DNA of 64,000 nucleotides, from positions 3,792,706 through 3,856,705 of the forward strand of contig JAJEKV010000085.1 of assembly GCA_021234155.1 (NCBI GenBank), given 5' to 3'. The position numbers and the translations under genes were made by a program. The number at the start of each line of letters is the position of its first letter. Positions within the stretch are counted from its first letter, which is position 1. Shown piece after piece: positions 44,021 through 54,985 of this stretch. A model generated the notes under the pieces. The model was not told where the DNA came from. It saw only the letters and a program-made list of their open reading frames with translations, and made no database searches. This stretch comes from Isoetes taiwanensis. Its lineage: Eukaryota; Streptophyta; Lycopodiopsida; Isoetales; Isoetaceae.

Positions 44021-44287
44021 ATGTCTCGACATTTAGGATCTGCTACCGATAGAGCTCTGTCGCCTGCTGCTGAAAATATTGGCTCCATCACTTGTTCCAT
44101 GACTTACAATGATCTAAATAAGTGCATAATGAGAGGTATCCAGCTTGATCCTTACTTGCAATCCATAGCTAATCGTTGCGAGATGGATTTTCTCAGTTAC
44201 CATCATGTTGTTATCCATCTCGTATGGCTTCCAGAGTGCGACGCCTATGGGATTAACTCGTTGACCTTGCGTGGTCACGACGAGTGA
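44021..44287 (+). CDS. Unidentified short open frame, 88 codons
   Basis: Reads MSRHLGSATDRALSPAAENI, then MTYNDLNKCIMRGIQLDPYL, then HHVVIHLVWLPECDAYGINS. The composition looks coding and it lies between two transposon genes. I do not recognise it. It could be a small transposon protein. Confidence 0.2.
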   Translation: MSRHLGSATDRALSPAAENIGSITCSMTYNDLNKCIMRGIQLDPYLQSIANRCEMDFLSYHHVVIHLVWLPECDAYGINSLTLRGHDE

Positions 44288-44372
44288 CTGCTGTGATTAT
44301 TGTGTGCTTTAGGTGTATCCAGCATCTATTCAGCAATATATAATGTAGTAATATATAAGAGCTCTTGTGCTA

Positions 44373-47300
44373 TTATGAAGAATGCAGAGCATAATGAAAA
44401 ATAACTAATTTATTGTACCCAGAAAGCATAATCTCTATTGGTTTTGATGCTAAAATATCTTCCCCCTCATTGGCTTCCTCTTTGGTCAATAATTCCTGTA
44501 GCTGAACCGCTACAATTGCAGGTATCACAACCATTTGTGGCCTGTCCTTAATTAACCAACCATAGTCTATGGTTTTGAGATGTTGATAGCGAGGCCTATC
44601 GTTTGGATTCTGCCCCCACCTTTTATGCCAGCATTCTCTATATTGTTGAGCATAAGATGCACCTTTCCTTGCTACAGGCTCCCACCAAGATACAAACACT
44701 TCTTTGTAATGGGGCAGAGCGGGGTCTTGCACCGGGTCCTCTTCAGCAAAGGCCATCCACGTAGGACATGAGTCCGCTGGTCTGATAAGCAAAAGCATAT
44801 CTTTCTTCACATCCCTATATGGGTCGAATATTTCAACTGGGTTTTGGGGTTTATCCTTTGCAGGCCCGGCGTAGTAGGGTGGTGGTATGTACTCGTCGTG
44901 CATTACAGAATCAGGCTCATCTAGCATGGCCTGTCTAGTTAGAGGCCAGAAGTCTTTGATTTCCTCAACCCTGGATGGAATATCCCCAAGTGCATGCGTC
45001 AAATTTGACCAGTGGTCAATAACCTCATTCATGTAGGCAGTGGACCATGAGTTCATTCCAGCACAAGAGATATTTGCCCAATGCATCATGTACTTCGCAA
45101 TGGACGATTTCAAAATACCAATATCCCTTAGTGTTGCATATGGCTTCACATCCTTTGGTACTCCGATTGGTATTGTTGGCTTACCATTAGCATCTGCCTT
45201 CCACGTTCTTATTCCATTCTCAGGCAACCATTCCCGATGCCCTGACCTCATCTTGTAATATATGAGCGGCGAACCATCTCTCATGAAAAACTTGAAAAGC
45301 AAGGCTCCAAGCAACCAATCAAAGGGATCCTTCTTGTCTGGAATGTATCCTTTTATGAAGGATTTCCAATCAGGAACTTCCATTACCAGGTAAGCTGCAT
45401 AAGTTCGGGAATAGTGAGTGCATCCGACCTGCGCAGCAAAGTTGAGTAATTTCCAAATAGTGCATTGATGTCATCATGGGTGTGGCCAACCATCATGAAG
45501 CCAAGCTGGACCTGATAAAAAACCCCTAACCATACAAGATAAGAAAGGTATTCTTGTTCTGGCCAGAGCAATTGTCTAGTTGCAAATACAGTCTCCTTGG
45601 TAGCTGTTAAGGGTGGGTCGGAGCTTTTGGTGGAGCTAAGAACTCTTGTCCATTGCTATTCTTTTTTTTTTTAGGTCCTCAATGCATCTGAGTTGAGGAT
45701 TGTTGCCCTCCATACAGCCAGGATGATCTGGATCTCTTAAATCACTTCAATTTCTGCCGAAGCATCCTCAATGGCTTTAAGTGTGTGCTTCAAAGATCCC
45801 ACGTGGAAACTAGAATCATCCTTTCATAGATCAAGGGAAAAATGGCTCAGAGCGCCTATGCCATGGCCGTGCATTAGTGCACCTGTAACACTGACTTTCA
45901 AGCGTTCTCCCCTCCATACTGATTATGCCAACTTCTCTAGTCTAGGTACCATGGTTTTGTTCTGATCCATTTTATCATGAATTATTGTCAGTGCATGCTC
46001 TGGATCATGATGTAATAAAGCCCTTCACGACCATTAAAGGCTCCTACAAGATATCTGGGCTGTCATATGTGCCTTCCTTTCCATCTCCAATTTTCTTCTC
46101 TCCCTCGGATCTCTTGTCTTAGCCGTTTTCTCTTTTATTACAATACAACTATTGCACTTTGAGAATGCAATCCTCTTCGCTATAGCCACCTCTAAATGGT
46201 GCTCTTTCCACCGGGATAGAAATGAAGATGCAGAAATGTGCTTGCCTGTCATCTCCACCACACTGGCATTCACCTCATGGAGAATGTCACTTTTGGTCAG
46301 GATGGACGAAAGCATCTTCACATTCTCCCTCACACCATCACTTGTTATTTTTGACCTGTGGGGCATCGTTTTCGCATTCACGTCTATGTACATGGACAAC
46401 ACATCATTTCCAGCTAGAGTGTGTGACCTTGGTTTCTTTGAACCCGTATTACCATGTTCTGCAATTCTGTGTCCAGCTAGGAAAAGCTTACACCACTTGT
46501 AAAAAGTGGATATAGATATACCATAGGCTTTGTGCCATGCCTTCAAGCACACTTGCGTGTTGTTGAGCACGAGCTTCTGGACCTGCCCATTTTCTGAGCA
46601 AAGGTCCAACATGTTGTAAGCAAAGTTGGTCCTGTCTGCAGCACTCATATTCCCAAAAAATGTCTGCATGCACGTGATCTCACCTATGGAGAAGTTAGCA
46701 CAACATCTTCGCATGCAACAAATTGAAGATTTGAACTCTAAAATGGCAACCACTGCCATTTTTCTTTCAGTTTTACTATCCTTGGCCGGCTTTCGTAGTG
46801 TGCTATTCACCATTTCATAAGGTCTTTTTAGAGCCTTCAGAACTTCGACTTGCATGGCATAAGATTCCACCTCATTAACCTGCTCTTTCACAGTCCTTAC
46901 TAGCTGTGACCCTGGGACATTATCCACCAACACCAAAGCATTGGGCCACCTGACCAGGTCATAGATTTGTGGCATTTCAGCACAAGCTTGGCATCTCATA
47001 GATGGCCTTTCTGGCATAGGACATATCTTCATCAAGGTGGCACCCAAGAAGTCATCTCCTAATCTTGTATCAGCAACTACCTGGTTAGGGTCAGTGAAGA
47101 TGATCACGCTGAAACCATAAGGTATGACGCAGCACTCATGCAAGAGTGTGCAGTTTCTATCAAGAAGCTCATCCCTTGAAATTGCTCTGTCCCGCTCAGG
47201 TGTCTTAAAGGGACTCGAGGGATTCTCCGCCAACACCCAATTCAACTTTTTAATCTGTGCAGGCGGAATGTGGGCGCCAGCTTCATCACCTAGATTACTT

Positions 47301-47587
47301 ACATCCCTCACAGTCCACAGAATAAAACTCCCTTTGGATTCTGCGAGAACTGCAATTTCGGGTTTGAGATATGGCAACCGAATGCTTCCATCCAGAATGA
47401 CTTCTATGGACACTACAGCATAACCCTCGAGTAATGGCAAGTTATGGTGTTTGGTAAAGTTATGTAGTCTACCCTCGTCAACCTTCGTTCCACTGAAAAG
47501 AATGGACTTCAATTCACCCATCCTAAAATAAAAATAGAAACAACTGTTGTGAGAAATCACTGTTGCCAAAACTCTTGCAGACCTCAA
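44373..47587 (-). pseudogene. Transposase-like gene, DNC...GHTH family (DUF7869-like), frameshifted
   Basis: The first piece, 47587-46034 (about 500 residues), begins MGELKSILFSGTKVDEGRLH and ends with a zinc-type segment, RIAFSKCNSCIVIKEKTAKT RDPRERRKLEMERKAHM. Beyond its stop, in shifted frames, come IIHDKMDQNKTMVPRLEKLA and VTGALMHGHGIGALSHFSLD (45860-45990), LQLDNCSGQNKNTFLILY (45547-45600) and MMVGHTHDDINALFGNYSTL (45437-45500), then TIPELMQL. The last piece, 45383-44373, starts MEVPDWKSFIKGYIPDKKDP and ends in a chromatin-reader-like fold with VFVSWWEPVARKG. Asp, DNC and GHTHxD in this order suggest an RNase H-like nuclease core. The family is found in many non-seed plant and algal genomes but has no assigned function that I know. 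Copy inactive. Confidence 0.7.
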
Positions 47588-47671
47588 GGTTCCGTACCTA
47601 ACACCTGGTTTTTATCACTGTTGCCAAAACTCTTGCAGACCTCAAGGTTCCGTACCTAACACCTGGTTTTG
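47556..47671. repeat. Perfect or near-perfect 58-bp tandem duplication
   Basis: ATCACTGTTGCCAAAACTCT ... CCTAACACCTGGTTTT at 47556-47613 is repeated at 47614-47671. A looser relative of its end plus the following 70 bases (AACACCTGGxTTTG ... GCCATGCAAGTCATCTATC) is at 47850-47930. It lies in the 5' part of the transposase-like gene. Confidence 0.85.
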
Positions 47672-49230
47672 GTAAAAAAAAGGTTTAATGCCTTGTAAGT
47701 CATCTATCCAAAAGCAAGATATCACATTTTCTAGTGGCAAAGTTCACAAAGGTAGAGCAAGATGAGTACCTGGTGATTGTTGCACAGAAATGCCACCGCG
47801 ATCCTGTTGAGAACTCACGTCCTCCAAAATGAGTAAGGTTGCAGGCTAGTGTAACACCTGGATTTGCTAAAAAAGGTTAAAATGCCATGCAAGTCATCTA
47901 TCTATATACAAAATGTGATATTTCCTACAAACCCCTTCACAACATCATGATGTCGAATAGAAAGAATGTTGCTCGTATGGTCTGTATTTTTTAAGGTACA
48001 CAGGATAGTGCATTTCAGGCATGAAACAAAACAACGGATGGAAAAGGGGAACCGAGATGTCAAAATCATGCAAAAGAACATTGGAAGGTAAATTTGGAGC
48101 ATGCAACAGAACAATGGAACAAAATCGGTACATAAATATTGAATTGGCAGTTAAACAGTACATCTTACCTGCAAATGTGCTTCAAATCGTTGCGTAATCT
48201 GTATTACGTCCTGGAACCTTGAGAATTTCAGTCGCCTCCCCAGCGCCTCAATTGAATCCTCCCCAGCGCCTCAATTGAATAACTCCTGTGTTTTGTTTGG
48301 TATGAATTGTTTCCTTTGCACTTAGGCAGGCAATTTGATTTTCAAATTTCAAATTCCTGTCCTTTCTTTTGTGCCTTAAAGGTCTGCATTATCCCTCTCT
48401 CTAACAAACTCACGTGCATGGGTATTATGGTTTAATTCTTCCACCACCTACTTCTAGCGGAGTTTCCACGTCCTCGTACATTTGACACGTTTCATTACGT
48501 ACGTTCGTCTTGGGCGTCACAATCAAGATTCGTTCATTCCAAAATATTCCTTTTTTTTTCCCGCCGATTTTTCAGGCGCCGTGAGGTTTTAGTGCACCAC
48601 CCGTAATTATGACAGGGCACAATTAATTGCATGGTATTAATGAGCCATGCGCCTACTTAAGGACCCCTTTTCACGAAAATTTGCATCTTCAAAAAATCTG
48701 CACCTTCGAGAAAATTTGCGCCTTCGAAAACTCTAGTGACATCATATCTCGATCTGCCGCCCCCAAAGAAGGTAATTTTCATGCTTTTCTTTAGCACTGG
48801 TAGTCTTAGACCCTATTCGTCTCGTTTTTTTGGTGGAAATAGCTCAACAAGATCGCCACCACGATCTTGTTCATCTCTAAAAGTATTCGTTTTTAGACTA
48901 GATTGCCTGCGGGAATCGCGGCCGCGATTCCCCCGGAGACTTATAACAGCAAAAGAAAGCATATACGTTTTTAGAGGATCGTGAGAGCGATTGCTGAGAC
49001 CATTTTATCAAGGCAGTTTTCTCAAAGATCGTGGCCACGTTTCTTTGAGGCATCTTATCTAGTAGATGTCCGTTTAAGTAACTTCAGGTAGATAGGACCG
49101 CGATGGCGATTTGGCTGACCACTTGTATGATTTTATTCCAGCACTTGATCTTTTTCGAGGACCTAACGTGGAGCCAATGCGCATAGTGACTCCCGACAGA
49201 AGCCGGAAGTGGTGCATGGAAATTGCCCGG
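47672..49230. other. Non-coding; perfect 22-bp palindrome at 48911-48932
   Basis: A 24-bp unit CTCCCCAGCGCCTCAATTGA is duplicated at 48235-48282. A perfect palindrome GGGAATCGCGGCCGCGATTC CC lies at 48911-48932. A second inverted word pair CTCAAAGA/TCTTTGAG flanks GTGGCCAC at 49021-49049. No gene is recognised. Confidence 0.55.
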
Positions 49231-49234
49231 GCAA

Positions 49235-49866
49235 TACCACATATAAAAGGGGACCACCAGAAGTGTTGAGAATATCATCATATAAATTGTTAAGGTGTCT
49301 TCAACAGATCAAATATGCTAGAGCGGTATGCATTTGAAGAAGCTTACACTATTTTATTCTATATAGAATAATGGTCTATTAGGGCATGGTGAAGGTTATG
49401 TTTTTCAAGAAACAAACCTATGGTTGAAACCTATGGTCGAATGTTGATATTAAATGATGAGGTGTCAACATGTAACATGAATATTTTGGAGCGAAAAGTT
49501 CTTATGAACTTAGTAACTGTCAAAGACGGCTGGATTCGATGGCTAAACCGTCGAAGGCCTCCCGATTTAAACACAAATTGTATGTCTCTGTACATAGAAC
49601 GGATTGCACAGGTTAAGGAGGAAGAAATCGATCTACCACACCAGTTAGATTAATTTTTTGAAGCAGTTTCGTGCTACAGTAATTCTTTCGATCCCATATG
49701 AACAGTATTTTTATTATATAATGGTTCAATGGTGATTATGATTAATGTAGCAATGGTTCACTTGTTTAGTTGAGTTATTTGAACCATTATTTGAACTTGA
49801 AGTGGAAATTCAAATAACTACACTTTCAAATTGAACTTGTTATTGAATTTGTCTCTAATTCCAACA
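49235..49866 (+). repeat. Probable 5' LTR (3' part) of the copia element
   Basis: A TATA-like box CACATATAAAAGGGG lies at 49237-49251, and the sequence ends in CCAACA at 49866, two bases before the primer site. LTRs end in CA, and promoters lie in their U3 part. The LTR start cannot be fixed because no 3' LTR survives in the window. Confidence 0.5.
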
Positions 49867-49868
49867 TT

Positions 49869-49881
49869 TGGTATCAGAGCC
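49869..49881 (+). promoter_or_regulatory. Primer binding site for initiator-Met tRNA
   Basis: TGGTATCAGAGCC, the standard minus-strand primer site of plant copia elements, two bases after the LTR end. Confidence 0.9.
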
Positions 49882-49949
49882 ATGTCTAGCAGGTTTGGTG
49901 CAGGGTTACTCAGTACTGTTGATGTTACAAAGGTGGTTCAGGTTTCCAG

Positions 49950-52900
49950 GTCTGGAAAGATGCTATCAAGCATGTTTTAGAGGTTGAAGAACTCTGGGAT
50001 CTTGTTGATCCCTTGAAGGGAATTGGCACACAGAATAATAATGGAATCAATATGCCAGCCAGCTCTAGTACAGGTACTCATAACACTAACACCAGTATTG
50101 CAGAAATAAACTCAGGAGATGCCAACACTGGAGCTACCTCTGAAGTCATCACAACAGGGGTCATGACTGGAAAAAGTTTGTTTGCAAAGCAAAAGGAGGC
50201 ACAAGGGATCATAACATCTAAGGTTAGTTCTACTATCAGACTGGAACTCAGAAATATGACAGCTAGGGATATGTGGATTTTTATGCTAAAGCATTATGAA
50301 GAAAAGACTTCATCCCAGATAGATCTCCTGGAAAAAGAACTAAGGAATCTCAAACTTCGAGATGAAGATGATGTTTCTGAATACTTTAATAAATTTGACA
50401 ATATTATAGCAGACTTGAGTGGGGCTGGAGTTATTTTGACAGAAACATATCAAGTGCTGGCCATAGCTAGGTCTATCTATAGTAGACAATGATCAGCTGT
50501 CCCTATTTATCAGAAATATAGCTAAGTCTAGAGAAGAAGCTGAAAGCATTCTCAGAACTGAAGTAGAACAAAAAAGGGTGATGAGAGATGAAGAAGAAGA
50601 CTTAGCTGAAATTTTGTATGCTGGAAGAAGAGGAAAATGAAAAATTGAGAAAGGAACTTGTTTTTACTGCCATGAACATGGCCATTTCAAGAATGGCTGT
50701 CCTACCTAAATAAGGATTTTAATTGCTACAATTGTGGATGCAAAGGACACTTAGTTGCTAAATGCCCATCACCAAAAGATTTCACTAAAGAAAAGAGCAA
50801 AGCTGACACTAGGAGAGGAGGGAGATCCTCAGCTCCAAAAGGACGAGGTGGCAGATCCACTGGAGCATTTATTGCAAAAGAACAGAAGTCAAATGAAAAG
50901 GAAGAAGATGAAGATGAAGAAGAGGTACAACAAGTTTTTACTTATTGTGATAGTTTGAAATCTAACAAAAAATCTCGTGCTCTTGTAGTTGATAGTGGAG
51001 CTGAAAGATCAGTAGTCCACTCAACTGATCTTCTCAAGCAAATTAATCAAAACCATGGGAGAAGTGTTCAAGTTGGAGATGGAGCTTTGCATATAGTTGA
51101 AGGAAAGGGTTTATTGCAGCTGATAGATCTGAATGGAGAAGTTGTGGACATTGAGAGTGTACTTTGTGTACCTACTCTTGTCAAAAATTTGATCTCTGTA
51201 AGCCAGCTTGTTGATCTAGGCTACAGAGTTGTATTTGATTCTGATGCATGCAAAATCTTTCTTGGAAATGAAGTTAAGTTTTTGGCCGAAAGGGTCGGAA
51301 ATCTTTTTCAAATGGATAATGTTTCTTATGATAACATTAATTCTGTGACAGAAAATGAATTTGCTTTATGGCACAGCAGACTTGCTCATACTCATTGCAA
51401 TAATTTAAAAATTTTAGCTAAGAAGGGATGCATTAATTGCAAAGATGCAAAGACAAACAAATTTTTGTGTGAAGGGTGTATGCTTGGCAAAATTACTAGA
51501 CTACCTTTTTCAAAGGCAAAGCATAGAGCTAATGAAGTACTTGAACTTGTTCATACCGACCTGTGTGGCCCCTTAAATGTCAGAAGTAAGACAAGCAAGA
51601 GTTACTTTATATCCTTCATAGATGATTACAGCAGAAAATGTAAATGCTATTGTTTATCAAAAAAATCAGAAGCTTTGACTGCTTTTAAACAATTTGTGCT
51701 TGAAACAGAAAGGCAGACTGGCAGAAAATTAAAATGCATCAGATCTGACAGAGGAGGAGAGTATTTATCCAAAATATTTTAACATTTTTATATCTCAAAT
51801 GGGATAAAGAGGCAGATGGCATGCAGATGTAGCCCACAACAGAATGGTGTGGCTGAGAGAAGAAACAGGATGCAATTAGGTCAATGATTAAAGGAAGTGG
51901 ATTGCCAAACTATCTTTGGGAAGAAGCCCTTAAGGCAGCTGTGTTTATCCAAAACAAATTACCATCATCAAGCTTGGGAGGCAATATACCAGATCTTGTA
52001 TGGTCAAACAACACGAGTGATATAAATTATAATATATTCAAATGTTATGGTTGTCTTGTCTATTTTCACATACCAGATGAACTAAGGAGGAAACTAGACA
52101 ATAAAGGTGAAGTTGGTTTTCTAGTTGGGTATGACGAAAAGTCTAAAGGTTATAGAATTTATGTTCCCAAGAACAATGAGATTATTATCAGGAGGGATGT
52201 TGTTTTTAATGAAGGGGTCTTGTACAAAGACAGATACAAAAGAAATAAGGCAGATGAGGAGATAGCAAGAAGAGAAAATTTTGAAAATAAAAACAACAAT
52301 ATGGAACAGCATCAAGTGGATCTTGAGTCAATTAATGGAGATGAATATCATAGCAATGATGGGATTGAGCAATCAGAAACAAATAACAGCAGAAATGATA
52401 ATCTTGAGTTGACATCAGTAGAAAACAAACTGGATACAAGTTGCAAAAAGAGAAAAACTCAAGTTGAAAGGTTAATTGATGAAGCAAGAATAAACACTGA
52501 AACATATGGAAGGACTGATGGTGGCAGAAGCATGAGAATAGAGAAATTAGGGCAAAATGTTGATCAAGAAGACATTGATCAAATTCTGGCAATTTTAGAT
52601 GATGTACAAATACCAAAAACTTATGAAGAAGCATTGACGTCAGCTGATAAAATACAATGGCTGGAAGCTATGCAAGAGGAATTGGAATCATTTAAGCACA
52701 CTCAGACGTATGACACAGTGGAAGAACCTACAGGGCAAAACGTTATAGGTAGCAAGTGGATATTCAGAATAAAAGATTGTGCAGATGGAAAGAAAAAATA
52801 CAAAACCAGATTGGTTGCTCAGGGTTATACACAAAAAAAAAGGAAAGGATTATGATGAGACATATTCACCAATAGTTAAATAACTAGTATCAGATTGATT

Positions 52901-53170
52901 TTAAGCATTGTAAATGCTCAGAATCTTGACTTACATCACATGGATGTCAAGACTGCTTTTTTGAATGCAAAAATTGAAGGGGACCTTACATGAGACCAGA
53001 AAAAAATCAAATGGTATGGAAACTGAACAAGGTATGGTCTTAAACAAGCACCTCGAGAATGGTACATGTGCATAGATAAATTGTTGAGAGAACAGAACTT
53101 TGACAAGCTGCAAAATGATGGAAACCGATGGAGAACAATTTTGCATTCTAGCCCTCTATGTAGATGATTG
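49950..53170 (+). pseudogene. Ty1/copia gag-pol, truncated at the RT catalytic site
   Basis: Gag (UBN2 type) is at 49950-50500, with KLRDEDDVSEYFNKFDNIIA. Its frame breaks at about 50480 and continues RDEEEDLAEILYAG. Two zinc knuckles follow (CFYCHEHGHFKNGC; CYNCGCKGHLVAKC). Protease is at 50985 (VVDSGAERSVVHS). The pre-integrase finger is WHSRLAHTHCNNLKILAKKG...CEGC. The integrase core has DLCGPLNVRSKTSKSYFISF, SDRGGEYLS and, after a stop at 51780, QQNGVAERRN. A second long frame, 51884-52855, runs from LPNYLWEEALKAAVFIQNKL to the RT start (WLEAMQEELESFKHTQTYDT, KYKTRLVAQGYTQKK). The RT then degenerates (LDLHHMDVKTAFLNAKIEG in shifted frame) and stops at LYVDDCKQY. RNase H and the 3' LTR are missing. 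Confidence 0.92.
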
Positions 53171-53187
53171 CAAACAATACTGAATGT

Positions 53188-53985
53188 CTAAAGCACTGCA
53201 AAAACCTCGGAAAAAGGGAAAGAGAAAAGAACAAAGAATGAGGAAAGAGAAGGAAAAAGGGCAGGGGAAAAATGGGAAGAGGGAAAGGGTGGGAAAAGGG
53301 AAGGGAAAAGGGGCATCGAAAAAAGGGAAGAGAAAAAAGTGGGTAAAAGGAAAGGGGAAAAAGACATGGAAGATGAGAAAGGAAAAGAGAAAGAAAGAAG
53401 GGAGGTGGAGAGGGAAAAATGGAAGGGAAAAGGGGGAAGAGAGAAAGGGTTGAGAAGGATGAGAAAGGAGGAAAAAAGGCCATTGAAGAAAGGGAAAGAG
53501 GAAGGAGAAAGGAAAGTGCAGTGGAGGGGTGAAAAAGGAAATGGAAGAAGATAAAAGGAAAAAGGGAAAGCAGAAAGGGAAGGGGGAAATGGAAAAAAAA
53601 AAGGAAAATGGAAAAGTGGGGAGTGAGAAAATGAAAAAGGGAAAACGAAAAGAAAAAGGGCGGGGAAAAGAGGAAAAGGGAAAAAGGAAAGGGAACAGAA
53701 AATAAAAAAGGGAAAATGAAAAGAAGAAGGGCGGGGAAAGGAGGAAAAGGGAAAAAAGAAAGGGCAAACAGAAATGGGAGAAATGTGAAAGGTAAAATAG
53801 GAAAGAAAAAAGAGGAAGGGGAAGACAAAAAAGGACCGGGGAGGGGGGAGGGGAATGAGAGAAAGGCATAGTGGAAAAACATAAAAGGTAAATGGAAAAA
53901 CAGAAAAGGGAAAAGGAGGAAAAAAAAAAGGGGTACGGGGAAGACAAAGGGAAAAAGAAAGGGAAAGAGGAAAATGTCGTAGTAA
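53188..53985 (+). repeat. Purine-only low-complexity tract, about 800 bp
   Basis: Nearly all A and G on the plus strand, built from GGGAAAA, GGAAAGGG, GGGAAAAAGGAAAGGG and AGAAGAAGGG words with few pyrimidines. All three minus-strand frames stay open for 260-283 codons of Phe, Ser, Pro and Leu. These frames have no start context, no domain and no codon bias, and are by-products. The tract begins right where the copia RT stops. Confidence 0.95.
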
Positions 53986-53989
53986 GAAC

Positions 53990-54100
53990 ATGAATTCATT
54001 TAGAAATTTTTTCAATGTATCATTTACAGTTCCTAGCATGCTTAGTGATGCTGGGCTCCATTTCTAGTTAATATTTAATATTAAATACTAATATTCTTAA
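53990..54100. other. AT-rich flank
   Basis: TTAATATTTAATATTAAATACTAATATTC-type sequence directly after the stop of the small three-exon gene. Probably its 3' UTR and flank. Confidence 0.4.
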
Positions 54101-54592
54101 TTAAAATATTAAATTGCTGCTATGCTCACTTCCCGAACGATCGGTCTTGTCTTCGCCTCCATCTACCTGTATTATACCATATCGCAATAATTAGGTCGTT
54201 GTAGTCGCAAATAATTATGTAGTGAATGACATATACCTCGCCCCGTTCACGTGCATAGGCGTATTGAATGGCCACACGATTGCCTTGTTTGAAGGCCCTT
54301 TCGCGTTCGTCTTTACCAATATTTCTCTTGTACAGTGCCCTCCGTTGAGCATGAGCACCTAAAACTAATGTTAGTATTCAATGTGAGAACCTAAATTATA
54401 AACCAAATTTATACTTACAAATATGTTATTAGTACCCTCATAACCGCCAGACCCAATGTTATTGGCACTATAGCTGCCACTTGCTTCGCTTCTGGTGGTT
54501 TTTAAGGATCCGTCTTCTATCGTCAAGACCCTCCCTTCACATGATGACATGGTCAAGATCCTAGCTGAATTTGATGTAGACAAGAATGCCAA
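54101..54592 (-). CDS. Small three-exon gene of unknown function (114 residues)
   Basis: Minus-strand exons 54592-54436, 54358-54237 and 54166-54101 total exactly 345 bases. Their phases agree (1, then 0) and the splice borders are acceptable: GAGG/GTACTA...TTTTAG/GTG; GAG/GTATAT...ATACAG/GTA. The protein starts MAFLSTSNSARILTMSSCEG. Its middle is Ser/Gly-rich (SEASGSYSANNIGSGGYEG). A basic helical segment follows (AHAQRRALYKRNIGKDERER, then AFKQGNRVAIQYAYARERGE) and the end is acidic (VDGGEDKTDRSGSEHSSN). The helical segment has regularly spaced Arg/Lys and could bind nucleic acid, but I know no family for it. Clean joining argues for a real gene among the debris. Confidence 0.5.
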
Positions 54593-54603
54593 ACACCTAC
54601 CCC

Positions 54604-54623
54604 AAAAAAAAAAAAAAAAAAAA
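54604..54623 (+). repeat. Poly(A) run
   Basis: About 20 consecutive A residues upstream of the small three-exon gene. Confidence 0.8.
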
Positions 54624-54639
54624 CGGAAATTAAATTCCG

Positions 54640-54985
54640 GACAAACCTATTGTTGGGAAGTTGAGCTGACATCCTTTTCCAAGTCGAAAGTGGAGCCAGG
54701 ACTTCGCACTGTAGCCTCACCATAATGGAGAGGCAAGATCCCGTGAGACACTCCAATGCACTCATCCGAGAGAGCATATGCTTATCCCCCCCACCCCCCA
54801 CAAATCCTTCTCTTATCGACTGTTGAAATCCTCCATTCACGGGCTATGGTATGAGCAGGTTTAAAAAAATTCAAGATTCGTTTGAGGAAACTTACCAAAC
54901 CACAAAGAATCCTCCTGGCTACCGGTAGAAATTCAAATTCTTTCATTAGTGTGGGGGTTCCAGAATGGCAGTTCAACTTTGCCAT
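54640..54985 (-). other. Possible exon of an unidentified gene
   Basis: The minus-strand frame from 54985 starts MAKLNCHSGTPTLMKEFEFL and PVARRILCGL, then reaches a good donor TTTG/GTAAGT at 54892. The following open sequence (MSALECLTGSCLSIMVRLQC) may be a later exon. I cannot name it. Confidence 0.2.

Noticed and set aside
53148-54039. Three overlapping minus-strand frames of 263-283 codons rich in Phe, Ser, Pro and Leu
   Set aside because: All three frames are open because the plus strand is almost purely A/G; this is low-complexity sequence, not protein coding.
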